A DNA stretch of 64,000 nucleotides from Ignavibacterium sp. (GTDB lineage Bacteria; Bacteroidota; Ignavibacteria; Ignavibacteriales; Ignavibacteriaceae). The stretch's first letter is position 1. Every line of letters starts with the position of its first letter. The translations under genes and the position numbers were made by a program. The stretch spans positions 1 through 64,000 of the forward strand of contig JAGXRK010000066.1 of NCBI GenBank assembly GCA_018335755.1, in the 5' to 3' direction. This document shows, piece by piece, positions 1 through 8,094 of this stretch. The notes under the pieces were generated by a model that ran no database searches, had not been told where the DNA came from, and saw only the letters and a program-made list of their open reading frames with translations.

Positions 1-1007
1 GAATCAATAAAACCACTTCCAATTTGATCTATGCCAAAGTAATTATTAGCGAGAGCAAGATTATTAGTAAATATCTTATTGCCGGATGATGATATTCCGG
101 CACCGTGTATAAAAACATTATTTTTTACAAATGCAGAATCTATTACAGTATCAAAATAGATTGCTCCGAATCTGCTTATAAGATTATTATAAATATGCAC
201 ACTCTTTGGCGCTCCAACGGAGATTCCGATTCTTGTCCCCTGAGTACTTGTTCCTGTAAATAGTATTATGTTGTTTGTGATGTGTAATTCTCCACCGATG
301 CCTGTTTGAATCCCTCTTGAATCAAAATTGTCTAGTATAAACAGACTATTTAATATGTAAGTCTCACAAGTATCAGCGATGCAGCTTGAATAACTTCCAA
401 TTGATATATTTTCTATAATTAAATTCTCAGCTATGGATGATGTGCCACTTATTGATAAACCATACTGACCTTCAGTTAATCTGCAATTTCTAACCAATAC
501 CTTTTTTTCAGTCAAAATCGAAGCACCATAACCCGTTATAGTAAAATTTTCAATAGTACCACCCCCACTAGGTTGTGATACATATACAGTAATATTTCCG
601 ATATTACGTCCATCAATAACCGTAGAATCCATAGACAAACCAATTAAAGATATTGGTGTGTTTATAACAAGGTTTTCATAGTAGGTGCCGTTGTCAACAA
701 GCACTGTATCGCCTGCTTCACAAACATCAATTGCATCCTGTATAGAGTTAGCCGCATCTTCCCAGCTTAGGTACGGCGGTATGTTGTTGCCGGTTGGGCT
801 TACGTAGCGTATTGTTGGGTTTATTTCGGTTGTGACTGCCAGTAGGCAAAGGGCAGTAAGCAGTAAGCGAAACAAGTAGGCAGCCTGCCTTGCCGTCAGG
901 CAGGTAGGCAATAAGCAGTAGGCAAAATGTGATATATCCTGAGAGTCTACAGTCTTCAGTCGGCAGTCTGCAAGCTTTATCTTAATCTTACTCTTAATCG
1001 TAATCAT
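1..1007 (-). CDS. Secreted beta-helix (pectin-lyase-like) repeat protein, 3' end outside window
   Basis: The frame stays open from an ATG at 1007-1005 to the window edge, so the C terminus is missing. After the N-terminal region comes IRYVSPTGNNIPPYLSWEDA, the usual start of right-handed parallel beta-helix surface proteins. It is followed by AGDTVLVDNGTYYENL and short repeats rich in N, I and T (for example LHITNNIILFTG, VHIYNNLISRFG, AFVKNNVFIHG), which are beta-helix coils. Residues around AAYLFRLLLTALCLLAVTT look like a secretion signal, so the protein is probably exported. In this genome the missing C terminus would be expected to carry a T9SS domain, but it cannot be seen. The start is uncertain: the first 45 or so codons are tandem-repeat DNA (838-1018), and a TTG at 875-873 would give a normal short signal peptide. 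Confidence 0.75.
   Translation of the reverse strand, partial: MITIKSKIKIKLADCRLKTVDSQDISHFAYCLLPTCLTARQAAYLFRLLLTALCLLAVTTEINPTIRYVSPTGNNIPPYLSWEDAANSIQDAIDVCEAGDTVLVDNGTYYENLVINTPISLIGLSMDSTVIDGRNIGNITVYVSQPSGGGTIENFTITGYGASILTEKKVLVRNCRLTEGQYGLSISGTSSIAENLIIENISIGSYSSCIADTCETYILNSLFILDNFDSRGIQTGIGGELHITNNIILFTGTSTQGTRIGISVGAPKSVHIYNNLISRFGAIYFDTVIDSAFVKNNVFIHGAGISSSGNKIFTNNLALANNYFGIDQIGSGFID
838..974. repeat. Degenerate 7-bp tandem repeats inside the 5' end of a gene
   Basis: On the plus strand 944-971 reads as heptamers AGTCTAC, AGTCTTC, AGTCGGC, AGTCTGC. 838-925 contains AGTAGGC, AGTAAGC, AGTAAGC, AGTAGGC, AATAAGC, AGTAGGC, interrupted by a perfect inverted repeat CCTGCCT (884-890) / AGGCAGG (898-904). 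The same heptamer type recurs in the sorting domains at 49-57 kb. Because the minus-strand frame is open through it, the tract is translated or lies just before the true start. Confidence 0.7.
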
Positions 1008-1018
1008 AATCTTACTCT
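973..1018. repeat. 6-bp tandem repeat (GATTAN) at a gene start
   Basis: On the minus strand the tract reads GATTAT, GATTAC, GATTAA, GAGTAA, GATTAA, GATAAA. It covers the putative ATG of the beta-helix gene and would encode a Lys/Ile-rich N terminus. It sits directly next to the heptamer tract. Confidence 0.6.
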
Positions 1019-1214
1019 TTTGTTTAGGGGTATTAACAGATAAGGTATAGCTTTAACCGGTGAAGTAACTTTTAAGGTGAGATTTTGCTTCATTGGAAGC
1101 TCCACATATTATTGTTAATAAAATGCTTTTATTAACTTAAGAAGCGGATGTGATAGTTGCAATACTGAGCACTTGAATTCGCTTGATAAATGTGAAATGA
1201 TATTTTATGCCTAA

Positions 1215-1251
1215 GATTTCTCATCCGGCTGAAGCTGGATTCGAAATGACA
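1215..1251. repeat. Short dispersed-repeat-like hairpin
   Basis: Arms ATCCGGCT (1223-1230) and AGCTGGAT (1233-1240) are flanked by GATTTCTC and TTCGAAATGACA. This type of short intergenic palindrome is seen in many bacterial genomes. Assignment to a repeat family is by general resemblance only. Confidence 0.4.
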
Positions 1252-1274
1252 GTGAAGTGAAAAACAACAACAAA

Positions 1275-1301
1275 AAACCCGATTCAAATTGAACCGGGTT
1301 T
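1275..1301 (-). terminator. Rho-independent terminator of mdh
   Basis: On the minus strand AAACCCGGTTC and GAATCGGGTTT form a strong hairpin followed by a T-rich tail (1274 down to 1261). It lies 28 bases past the mdh stop. Confidence 0.85.
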
Positions 1302-1328
1302 GTAAAGAAAAAAAGAAATTAGATTTTA

Positions 1329-2294
1329 TCAGAATCCCAGTCTCTCCATATCAGCAACCAGATCAGTTACTGCTTTTACTGAGTTATCAAGTAATGCCTG
1401 TTCATCAGCATTAAGATCGAACTCAATAATTTTTTCAACTCCGTTTGAGCCAAGTACTGCAGGCACGCCTACATAATAACCCTTTATACCAAACTCACCG
1501 TTGAGATATGCACAAACCGGAAGAACTCTTTTTTCATCATAAATTATTGACTCAGCCATTGCAATTGCAGATGAAGCAGGGGAGTAAAAGGCAGATCCGG
1601 TTTTAAGAAGTTTTACAACTTCACCGCCGGCCATTTTTGTTCTTTCAACCATCGCTTTCATAACTTCTACAGCTTTTGCCTTATCATTATACTTTTTCTC
1701 TAACAGTTCCATAACAGGGATTCCGTTAACATTTGCATAGCGCACTATTGGAACCATGGTATCACCGTGACCGCCAAGAACCATTGCATTAACATCTTTA
1801 ACAGAAACGCCAAGCTCCCACGCAATGAATGTAGAAAAACGTGAAGAGTCCAACACACCAGCCTGACCTATAACTCTGTTTTCAGGAAAGCCGGTAATCT
1901 TTTTGAAAAGGGTTACCATAGCATCAAGCGGATTAGAAATTATAATAACAATGGAATCTGGTGCAAACTTTTTAACATTTTCGGCAACGGTCTGCATTAT
2001 TTTAGCATTAGTAACCAAAAGGTCGTCACGGCTCATGCCGGGTTTTCTCGGAAGTCCGGCTGTAATAATTACAATATCCGATCCTTCAATATCCTGATAA
2101 TCATTAGTGCCTTTAACACTTACATCAAAACCATCCACCCTTGCTGCTTCTGCAATATCAAGCGTTTTACCTTGCGGCATATCTTCAACAATGTCGTACA
2201 TAACAACATCGCCAAGCTGACGCAACGCTATTAGCTGTGCTAATACACCGCCAATTTGTCCGCCGCCAATAAGAGAAATTTTCTTTCGTGCCAT
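1329..2294 (-). CDS. mdh: Malate dehydrogenase (NAD-dependent, LDH-like MDH3 type)
   Basis: Cytoplasmic TCA-cycle enzyme interconverting malate and oxaloacetate with NAD. The 321 residues match the family length. The Rossmann glycine motif GGGQIGG is at 10-16. The active-site loop [12 protein letters not shown] carries the substrate arginines R83 and R89. D149 and R152 lie in LDSSRF, and the catalytic H176 is in GGHGDTM. R83 at the specificity position marks a malate rather than a lactate dehydrogenase. The start has a good ribosome-binding site (AGAGGAGAA). The gene is monocistronic, with its own terminator downstream. Confidence 0.95.
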   Translation of the reverse strand: MARKKISLIGGGQIGGVLAQLIALRQLGDVVMYDIVEDMPQGKTLDIAEAARVDGFDVSVKGTNDYQDIEGSDIVIITAGLPRKPGMSRDDLLVTNAKIMQTVAENVKKFAPDSIVIIISNPLDAMVTLFKKITGFPENRVIGQAGVLDSSRFSTFIAWELGVSVKDVNAMVLGGHGDTMVPIVRYANVNGIPVMELLEKKYNDKAKAVEVMKAMVERTKMAGGEVVKLLKTGSAFYSPASSAIAMAESIIYDEKRVLPVCAYLNGEFGIKGYYVGVPAVLGSNGVEKIIEFDLNADEQALLDNSVKAVTDLVADMERLGF

Positions 2295-2424
2295 TTTAAG
2301 TTCTCCTCTGTTATAATTACTGATTTATTTGCTAATAAAAATAATTAAGTATATCTGCTATAACAAATTGCGGCTAATTTTTATGGAGAAACTTTGAGAG
2401 TTTTATCCGGGGGAATACTAAAAA

Positions 2425-2838
2425 CTAAATTTTTAGCTTAAGAATTGTTTCCGTTCCAGTTGGTGTATGATTATAGTTCAGTTCATCCATATAAACCCTC
2501 ATAAGATATAAACCGCGTCCGGAATCTTTTAAGAGGTTATCCGGATGAGTAGGATCAGGAACTTCAGACGGATCAAACCCAACGCCTTCATCTCTAACAA
2601 CTATTGTTAATATTGAGTCCGATGCATTAACATCAATAAAAACGTTTTTTTGGGGATTACCTTTATTTCCGTGAACTATAGCATTTGTAGTTGCTTCTGT
2701 GATGGATAAAAGCAGACCATTTAATTTTTCATCGTCCAGGCCAAGATCTTTAGAAAAGTAATTAATAAACTCCTCAACTGTAATCAGGTTGTTCGGATCG
2801 CTTTCTATTTCAAGGTGATAAGTTTTTTCTTCGGGCAC
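2425..2838 (-). CDS. Anti-sigma factor kinase, RsbW/SpoIIAB-like (HATPase_c_2)
   Basis: A 137-residue single-domain GHKL ATPase. The N box EATTNAIVHGN (48-58), the DEGVGFDP box (83-90) and the GRGLYLMR box (107-114) are all present, so ATP binding should be intact. Family members phosphorylate a STAS anti-anti-sigma protein and sequester a sigma factor in partner-switching control. No partner (STAS protein, PP2C phosphatase or sigma factor) lies beside it, so its target is unknown. It stands 43 bases upstream of the outer-membrane protein gene on the same strand and could share a transcript with it. Confidence 0.85.
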   Translation of the reverse strand: MPEEKTYHLEIESDPNNLITVEEFINYFSKDLGLDDEKLNGLLLSITEATTNAIVHGNKGNPQKNVFIDVNASDSILTIVVRDEGVGFDPSEVPDPTHPDNLLKDSGRGLYLMRVYMDELNYNHTPTGTETILKLKI

Positions 2839-2881
2839 TTTTTAACTATTTTTTTTATTAAGGAAAAAATATCCTTTAATT

Positions 2882-4849
2882 TTAAAATTTCCAATTCATC
2901 TGCATAATAAGATTTGCCTGCTCGCGAATAGGGTTTTCACCCGATCTTATGAATTCATAATAACCATTTAGGTATATATCCAGTCTTTTCCACAAATTAA
3001 TAACAATTATTGCAATCGGGCCAAAACTTGAATATTCGGTATCAGGTATTTTATTGAGCTTATCAAAATTAAAAGTATTAAGAGCAAAGTAGCGTATACC
3101 AGCGGATAAATAGGATTGATCTAAATATAGTATAACTCTTGGTTCAATATATATTTCCTGTAAAAATCTTGTAGGACTGGAAGTGAATGTATTCCATTTA
3201 AAGTCACCCTGTTCAGAAAGTTTTATTGAGCCTATTGTAAATAAAGATATTCTGTCATTTAACCTGATTGTAGTAGAATCTACTGCGCTCATCTGTCTGA
3301 AAGAAAAGCTCTGAAAATTTGCAGTCAGATCTTCAAAATCATAAACTGTATAGTTTGCAGACACTTCAAAACTGTTATAGGATGAAATGCTTTTTCCTGT
3401 ATAATCACCACCTGCTCTTAATCTTATTATCCGGTTTACATTGTTGTTGGAACTTCTTCCGGCTGAGATATAGACTATATGACTATAAGTGCCTTCTGCG
3501 CTGATAAAAGTTTCAAAGTATGGATTTAAAAATTTTGAGTATCGCAACCTTGCAATTGATAGAATTTCATCACGGTCATCAATATTCAATTCACTGGGAG
3601 TATCGTATTTTAATTTGCTCTGGTAAAAACTTAGTGTAATTTTTTCTTTATCGGAAAGTTTCAGGTCTCCAAAAAAAGTTAAAGAGAGTCTGCCGGAGTT
3701 ATTATTCTTCTGACTTTCTATTTCTGAACGCTGTTCAAAAAAACTTTCATCTACACCGGAGAATGGTTTAGTAATATTTTTTTCATCTCTTTCAGAAAAA
3801 GTAAATCTTAACTGTGCATCAAAGAGAGTAGAACTGTATTTAGTTATGGTTTCCAAATCCAGTTTTAACTCTTCAATTTTAGTGTCAAAAAGAGAAGATG
3901 ATATAAGATCTGTATTTTTGAAGCGTGTATCCCTGTCGATAGTCCTCATGCTTATCCGTCCCGTAAACAACAAAGAGAAAACATCGAAAATCTTGTCATA
4001 AATTAATCGATCCTGAAGTGCATACATAGTTTCAGTACGGCTTTGAATGTTATTTTTAATACTGAACTTTGACTGAGTCAATGAATCAGTTAAAAAATAA
4101 AAATCTCTCCGGTTCTGGGTATAAAGAACATTTATTGTGTTAGTAACATTATTATCGAAAAAGTTTGAGGCTGAAAACTGAAAGTATCTTGCAAGATTTC
4201 TCCGCGGCATAATATCTTCATTTCGGAATCTTAATGCGGAGTTTAATCTGAAATCAGAAACTATGTAGTTATCAACTATACCTTCCAGTCCATACACTAA
4301 TCCATAATCATTTTCACCAATCTGATTGTTATATGAATATCCACCAAAAGGAGACAAAATTATGTTTTTTGTTAATTCCAGTTCACTGAATAATGTGGCA
4401 AAGGAAACGGATGCCTTGTTTATTTCAAGACTTCTATTATCCGAAAGTAGCGTGCTGCTGCCGAGTACTCCTAATTTTATTTTACCGGAATATTTGTAAG
4501 CTGATTTTACAGTAAGATGCTGTTCGTCTCTGGTGCTGCTTTGGGGAGTGCGAACAAATGTTGAATTAAAACTTTCATTAACTAAATGTTCAAACTCATC
4601 GTTGCTATAAAAATACTTTAAACCTGAATTAAGATAGAAAGTATTTAACTGCTTATCGAACCTGTTAAATAAATTATTCTGTTTAAAAGGTTTACCAAGA
4701 TACTCAAGACTATCAGTCCGTACTTGTGCAATTAAATTAATAGGAATGCAGCATCCTAATAAAAAAATGCTCAGTATTGCAAGGCTTATGTAGTTACTTT
4801 TTCGAATAGTTTTATCGGTGAAAATAATTCTATGAAAAAATATAATAAA
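2882..4849 (-). CDS. Putative outer-membrane beta-barrel protein; start unresolved
   Basis: The open frame runs back from the stop at 2882 to an in-frame TGA at 4852-4850, about 655 codons. The first TTG (4357) is far too late: upstream codons still encode a coherent protein that begins with a hydrophobic signal-like segment (LAILSIFLLGCCIPINLIAQ) and continues in the same style. No ATG, GTG or TTG precedes this signal in frame. An ATG at 4853-4851 would read straight into it if one T were removed from the T6 run at 4840-4835. The body is a series of alternating aromatic/polar strands with short turns and ends in a terminal Phe (MQMNWKF), as outer-membrane barrels do. No named family was recognised. 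Confidence 0.6.
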   Translation of the reverse strand, partial: FIIFFHRIIFTDKTIRKSNYISLAILSIFLLGCCIPINLIAQVRTDSLEYLGKPFKQNNLFNRFDKQLNTFYLNSGLKYFYSNDEFEHLVNESFNSTFVRTPQSSTRDEQHLTVKSAYKYSGKIKLGVLGSSTLLSDNRSLEINKASVSFATLFSELELTKNIILSPFGGYSYNNQIGENDYGLVYGLEGIVDNYIVSDFRLNSALRFRNEDIMPRRNLARYFQFSASNFFDNNVTNTINVLYTQNRRDFYFLTDSLTQSKFSIKNNIQSRTETMYALQDRLIYDKIFDVFSLLFTGRISMRTIDRDTRFKNTDLISSSLFDTKIEELKLDLETITKYSSTLFDAQLRFTFSERDEKNITKPFSGVDESFFEQRSEIESQKNNNSGRLSLTFFGDLKLSDKEKITLSFYQSKLKYDTPSELNIDDRDEILSIARLRYSKFLNPYFETFISAEGTYSHIVYISAGRSSNNNVNRIIRLRAGGDYTGKSISSYNSFEVSANYTVYDFEDLTANFQSFSFRQMSAVDSTTIRLNDRISLFTIGSIKLSEQGDFKWNTFTSSPTRFLQEIYIEPRVILYLDQSYLSAGIRYFALNTFNFDKLNKIPDTEYSSFGPIAIIVINLWKRLDIYLNGYYEFIRSGENPIREQANLIMQMNWKF

Positions 4850-4896
4850 TCATCTGAATTAGCTATACATAAAGCTTAAAACCGGCAATTATTTAA

Positions 4897-4928
4897 ATTG
4901 ACAATAACTTGGAATTTGGATAACTTTG
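4897..4928 (+). promoter_or_regulatory. Bacteroidetes-type promoter of the nuo operon
   Basis: ATTG (4897-4900), a 20-base spacer, then TAACTTTG (4921-4928) matches the TTTG / TAnnTTTG pattern of the Bacteroidetes primary sigma factor. It is 27 bases before the nuoA ATG. Confidence 0.6.
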
Positions 4929-4954
4929 TCCTCAAAATTTCATAAATAAGCAAT

Positions 4955-5323
4955 ATGATCGAACAATATATTCCCATCTTTATAGTGTTTACCGTTGCCG
5001 CTGTTATTGCTGTCGGAATGGTGGCTAGTTCGGGCTTATTCGGACCTCAAAGACCAAACCCGGAAAAGCTCTCAACTTATGAAAGCGGTATGAAACCGGT
5101 TGGAACAACTAAAGACAGGATCTCAATTAAATACTATCTTGTAGCAATGTTTTTTATAATTTTTGATCTTGAGGTAATATTTATTTATCCCTGGGCAGTA
5201 GAATTTAAAAGACTTTACGGCGAAATTGGAATTCCTGTATTCATTTCTATGTTTATTTTTTTAGTTGTTTTAGAATTAGGATATCTATATGCATACAAGA
5301 AAGGTGGATTTAAATGGGATTAG
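4955..5323 (+). CDS. nuoA: NADH-quinone oxidoreductase subunit A
   Basis: Small membrane subunit of complex I (122 residues, normal size) that helps join the peripheral arm to the membrane arm. Three hydrophobic helices are visible, at about 5-28, 62-84 and 90-112. The family signature [10 protein letters not shown] is at 43-52 and [11 protein letters not shown] lies in the second helix. It is the first gene of nuoABCDEF. Its last 10 bases overlap the start of nuoB, indicating translational coupling. Confidence 0.95.
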   Translation: MIEQYIPIFIVFTVAAVIAVGMVASSGLFGPQRPNPEKLSTYESGMKPVGTTKDRISIKYYLVAMFFIIFDLEVIFIYPWAVEFKRLYGEIGIPVFISMFIFLVVLELGYLYAYKKGGFKWD

Positions 5324-5835
5324 AAGCAAAACTTAAACAGGATGGTTTTTTTACTACAAAGCTTGACGCAATAATCGGATGGGCAAGACAAAGCTCAGTT
5401 TGGCCAATGCCCATGGGTATTTCCTGCTGTGCAATTGAAATGATGGCTGCTGCAGACCCCAAATACGACATAGCCCGCTTTGGCTCAGAAGTAATGCGTT
5501 TTACTCCGCGCCAATGCGATCTTATGATAGTTGCCGGAACTGTTACTTATAAAATGTCGCACGTAGTTAGAAAAATTTACGACCAGATGCCCGATCCTAA
5601 ATGGGTTATTGCAATGGGTGCCTGCACATCAACCGGTGGAATGTATAGGTCATATTCTGTTGTTCAGGGCATTGATCAGTTCTTACCGGTAGATATTTAT
5701 CTGGCCGGCTGTCCGCCAAGACCTGATAATTTGTTAAATGCTTTGATGCAAATTCAAAATAAAATTGGCCGAACCAAAGCAAGAGATTTTCAGGATCTTA
5801 AACTTCCTGAATTAAACGTAATCCAAAATAATTAA
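5314..5835 (+). CDS. nuoB: NADH-quinone oxidoreductase subunit B
   Basis: Peripheral-arm subunit that holds the terminal 4Fe-4S cluster N2, which passes electrons to quinone. The four ligands are visible: C38 and C39 in GISCCAIE, C104 in GACTSTGG and C133 in AGCPPRP. The 173 residues are typical. The ATG overlaps the end of nuoA, and nuoC starts one base after the stop. Confidence 0.96.
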   Translation: MGLEAKLKQDGFFTTKLDAIIGWARQSSVWPMPMGISCCAIEMMAAADPKYDIARFGSEVMRFTPRQCDLMIVAGTVTYKMSHVVRKIYDQMPDPKWVIAMGACTSTGGMYRSYSVVQGIDQFLPVDIYLAGCPPRPDNLLNALMQIQNKIGRTKARDFQDLKLPELNVIQNN

Positions 5836-5836
5836 G

Positions 5837-6325
5837 ATGACAATAAAAGAAATTATTAAAAGTAAACTTCAGGAAAATTTTAAAGATGCTTTTCTTGAAT
5901 TTTCTGAATATAAGGATGAGTTTGTCATTAAGGTTGACAAAAAGTTTATTGAACCTTTATGCCGGATTCTTAAAAAAGATTCTGAATTAGAATTTTTAAT
6001 ATGTGAAGATATAACTGCCGTAGACTGGGCAACAAGAAAGAACCGATTTACTGTCGTTTATCACCTATTCTCTTTAAAAAATAATTTACGTATTGTGGTG
6101 AAGGCTGATGTAGATGAAGCTGATTGTAGCATTGATACAGTTTCTTCGGTCTGGAGAGCTGCAAACTGGCAGGAACGGGAAACTTACGATATGTATGGAA
6201 TTAAGTTTAATTATCATCCGGATTTAAGAAGAATGTACATGCCTGAAGAATTTGAATATTATCCATTAAGAAAAGATTTCCCACTAATGGGCATTCCAGG
6301 TTCATTGCCACTCCCCAAAAAATAA
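5837..6325 (+). CDS. nuoC: NADH-quinone oxidoreductase subunit C
   Basis: The 30-kDa peripheral subunit of complex I (162 residues). The family signature is near the C terminus: WQERETYDMYGIKF, followed by HPDLRRMYMPE and YPLRKDFPL. It packs against NuoD at the quinone module. It is separate from nuoD here (7-base gap), not fused as in enterobacteria. Confidence 0.95.
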   Translation: MTIKEIIKSKLQENFKDAFLEFSEYKDEFVIKVDKKFIEPLCRILKKDSELEFLICEDITAVDWATRKNRFTVVYHLFSLKNNLRIVVKADVDEADCSIDTVSSVWRAANWQERETYDMYGIKFNYHPDLRRMYMPEEFEYYPLRKDFPLMGIPGSLPLPKK

Positions 6326-6332
6326 TAGCATT

Positions 6333-7583
6333 ATGGAAGTATTAAAAAAAGACGAAGTAAATCCTAAAATATTAGAAGCCCTATTAAAAGATTCTGATAT
6401 TACTATTGATGATGCACTTGATAACGAAATGATCCTTAATATGGGTCCGCAGCATCCTGCTACTCACGGAGTATTAAGATTATTGCTAAAGCTTGATGGT
6501 GAAACCATAGTTGGCTGTGTTCCCGATCTTGGATACCTGCATCGCGGTTATGAAAAGATGGCTGAAAATATGTCATACTATGAATACATACCGCATACGG
6601 ATCGTCTTGACTATATTTCACCCATGGCTAACAATGTTGCCTGGGTTCTTGCTGTAGAAAAGCTGGCAGGTTTAGATGTTCCGGTTCGTGCCCAATATAT
6701 CAGAATGATTATTGCTGAACTTGCACGGATTGCCTCTCATTTGGTAGCAATTGGTTCTTTTGCAATGGATGTTGGTGCACTTACAGTTTTCTTATGGACT
6801 TTAAGAGAACGTGAAAAAATAATGGATATATGGGATGTGCTTTGTGGTGCACGGTTTACAAACAGTTATACAAGAATTGGTGGTGTTGCTAACGATGCTC
6901 AGCCTGAATCTCTCAAACTAATAAAAGAATTTATTGATCAGTTCATTCCCAATCTTGATGAATGTGAGAGACTGCTTAATACCAACAGGATTTTTGTTGA
7001 AAGACTTGACGGTATAGGAACAATTTCAAAAGAAGACGCATTAGATCTTGGTTTTACCGGACCCAATCTCAGAGCCAGTGGTGTTAATATTGATTTGCGA
7101 AGAGCGACACCTTACATGCTATATGATAATATTGATTTTGAAATTCCAGTTTATAATGAAGGTGATTGCTTAGCTCGCTATTTTGTCCGTACTGATGAAG
7201 CGAGACAGAGTACAGCAATAATAAGGCAGATACTTGGTAAAATGCCTCAGGGTACTGTTCGTGCTGCTGAACCAAAGAAAGTCCTTCCTCATAAAGCAGA
7301 TGTATATACTAAGATGGAAGAGCTGATACATGATTTTATGATCGTCAATTTTGGTATTAATCCCCCCGTTGGTGAAATTTATCACGCAATCGAAGGATCT
7401 AAAGGTGAACTTGGTTTTTATCTCGTCAGTAAAGGAGAGGGGCATCCCTGGAAATGTAAAATAAGGTCACCATCTTTCAATAACATACAAGCACTCCCGC
7501 ACCTTGTAAAAGGAGCGATGGTATCTGATGTTGTCGCTATTATCGGAAGTATTGATCCCATAATGGGTGAAGCAGATAAGTGA
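6333..7583 (+). CDS. nuoD: NADH-quinone oxidoreductase subunit D
   Basis: The 49-kDa subunit forming the quinone-binding pocket with NuoB. The conserved MGPQHPATHGVLRLLLKLDG is present in the first 60 residues, followed by DLGYLHRGYEKMAE. The C terminus shows SKGEGHPWKCKIRSPSF and the closing IIGSIDPIMGEADK (usually ...DR). The length of 416 is normal plus a short N-terminal extension. No [NiFe]-hydrogenase cysteine pairs are present, so this is a true complex I subunit. Confidence 0.96.
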   Translation: MEVLKKDEVNPKILEALLKDSDITIDDALDNEMILNMGPQHPATHGVLRLLLKLDGETIVGCVPDLGYLHRGYEKMAENMSYYEYIPHTDRLDYISPMANNVAWVLAVEKLAGLDVPVRAQYIRMIIAELARIASHLVAIGSFAMDVGALTVFLWTLREREKIMDIWDVLCGARFTNSYTRIGGVANDAQPESLKLIKEFIDQFIPNLDECERLLNTNRIFVERLDGIGTISKEDALDLGFTGPNLRASGVNIDLRRATPYMLYDNIDFEIPVYNEGDCLARYFVRTDEARQSTAIIRQILGKMPQGTVRAAEPKKVLPHKADVYTKMEELIHDFMIVNFGINPPVGEIYHAIEGSKGELGFYLVSKGEGHPWKCKIRSPSFNNIQALPHLVKGAMVSDVVAIIGSIDPIMGEADK

Positions 7584-7611
7584 TTGAACTTGAACATAAA
7601 TTTATAAAATT

Positions 7612-8094
7612 ATGCAATTTAAATTCACACAAGAAAACTTAGAGAGAATAAATAACGAGATAAAAAAATATCCCGTCAAGCAGCCAGCAGTAATGGCAGC
7701 ACTCTATGTTGGACAGGAACAGAACGGCTACATTTCTCAGGAAGTAATTAAAGAAGTTGCAGAAGTTCTTGAAATGCATTCACACGATGTTATGGGTGTA
7801 GTCTCTTTTTATACAATGTATCATCAAAAACCGATGGGTAAAAATCATATTCAGGTCTGTACAAATGTTTCCTGTATGTTGCGAGGTGGCTACGAAATCT
7901 GGAACCAGGTAAAAGATAAATTGGGTATTGACAATTGGGAAATTACAACCGATCAGAAATTTTCTCTTGAAGAAGTTGAGTGTATGGGAAGCTGCGGTAC
8001 TGCTCCTATGTTCGCAGTAAATGAAGATTTTTACGAAAATCTAACAAAAGAAAAAGTAGAAGAAATTATTGAATCCTTAAAGAATGCAAACTAA
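7612..8094 (+). CDS. nuoE: NADH-quinone oxidoreductase subunit E
   Basis: The 24-kDa thioredoxin-fold subunit with the 2Fe-2S cluster N1a, part of the NADH dehydrogenase module. The ligands C83 and C88 (VCTNVSC) and C124 and C128 (ECMGSCG) are all present. The 160 residues are normal. Its stop codon overlaps the nuoF start (TAATG), indicating translational coupling. Confidence 0.95.
   Translation: MQFKFTQENLERINNEIKKYPVKQPAVMAALYVGQEQNGYISQEVIKEVAEVLEMHSHDVMGVVSFYTMYHQKPMGKNHIQVCTNVSCMLRGGYEIWNQVKDKLGIDNWEITTDQKFSLEEVECMGSCGTAPMFAVNEDFYENLTKEKVEEIIESLKNAN

Larger units (their letters stand above)
1008..1328. other. Intergenic region with small hairpins, no gene seen
   Basis: No convincing coding frame. 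It holds a perfect 10-bp inverted repeat, GTTAATAAAA (1114-1123) / TTTTATTAAC (1127-1136), upstream of the beta-helix gene, a dispersed-repeat-like hairpin (1215-1251), and the mdh terminator (1275-1301). Confidence 0.6.

Noticed and set aside
838-1018. Possible CRISPR array
   Set aside because: The units are 6-7 bp and contiguous, with no spacers of 30 or so bases and no cas genes nearby.
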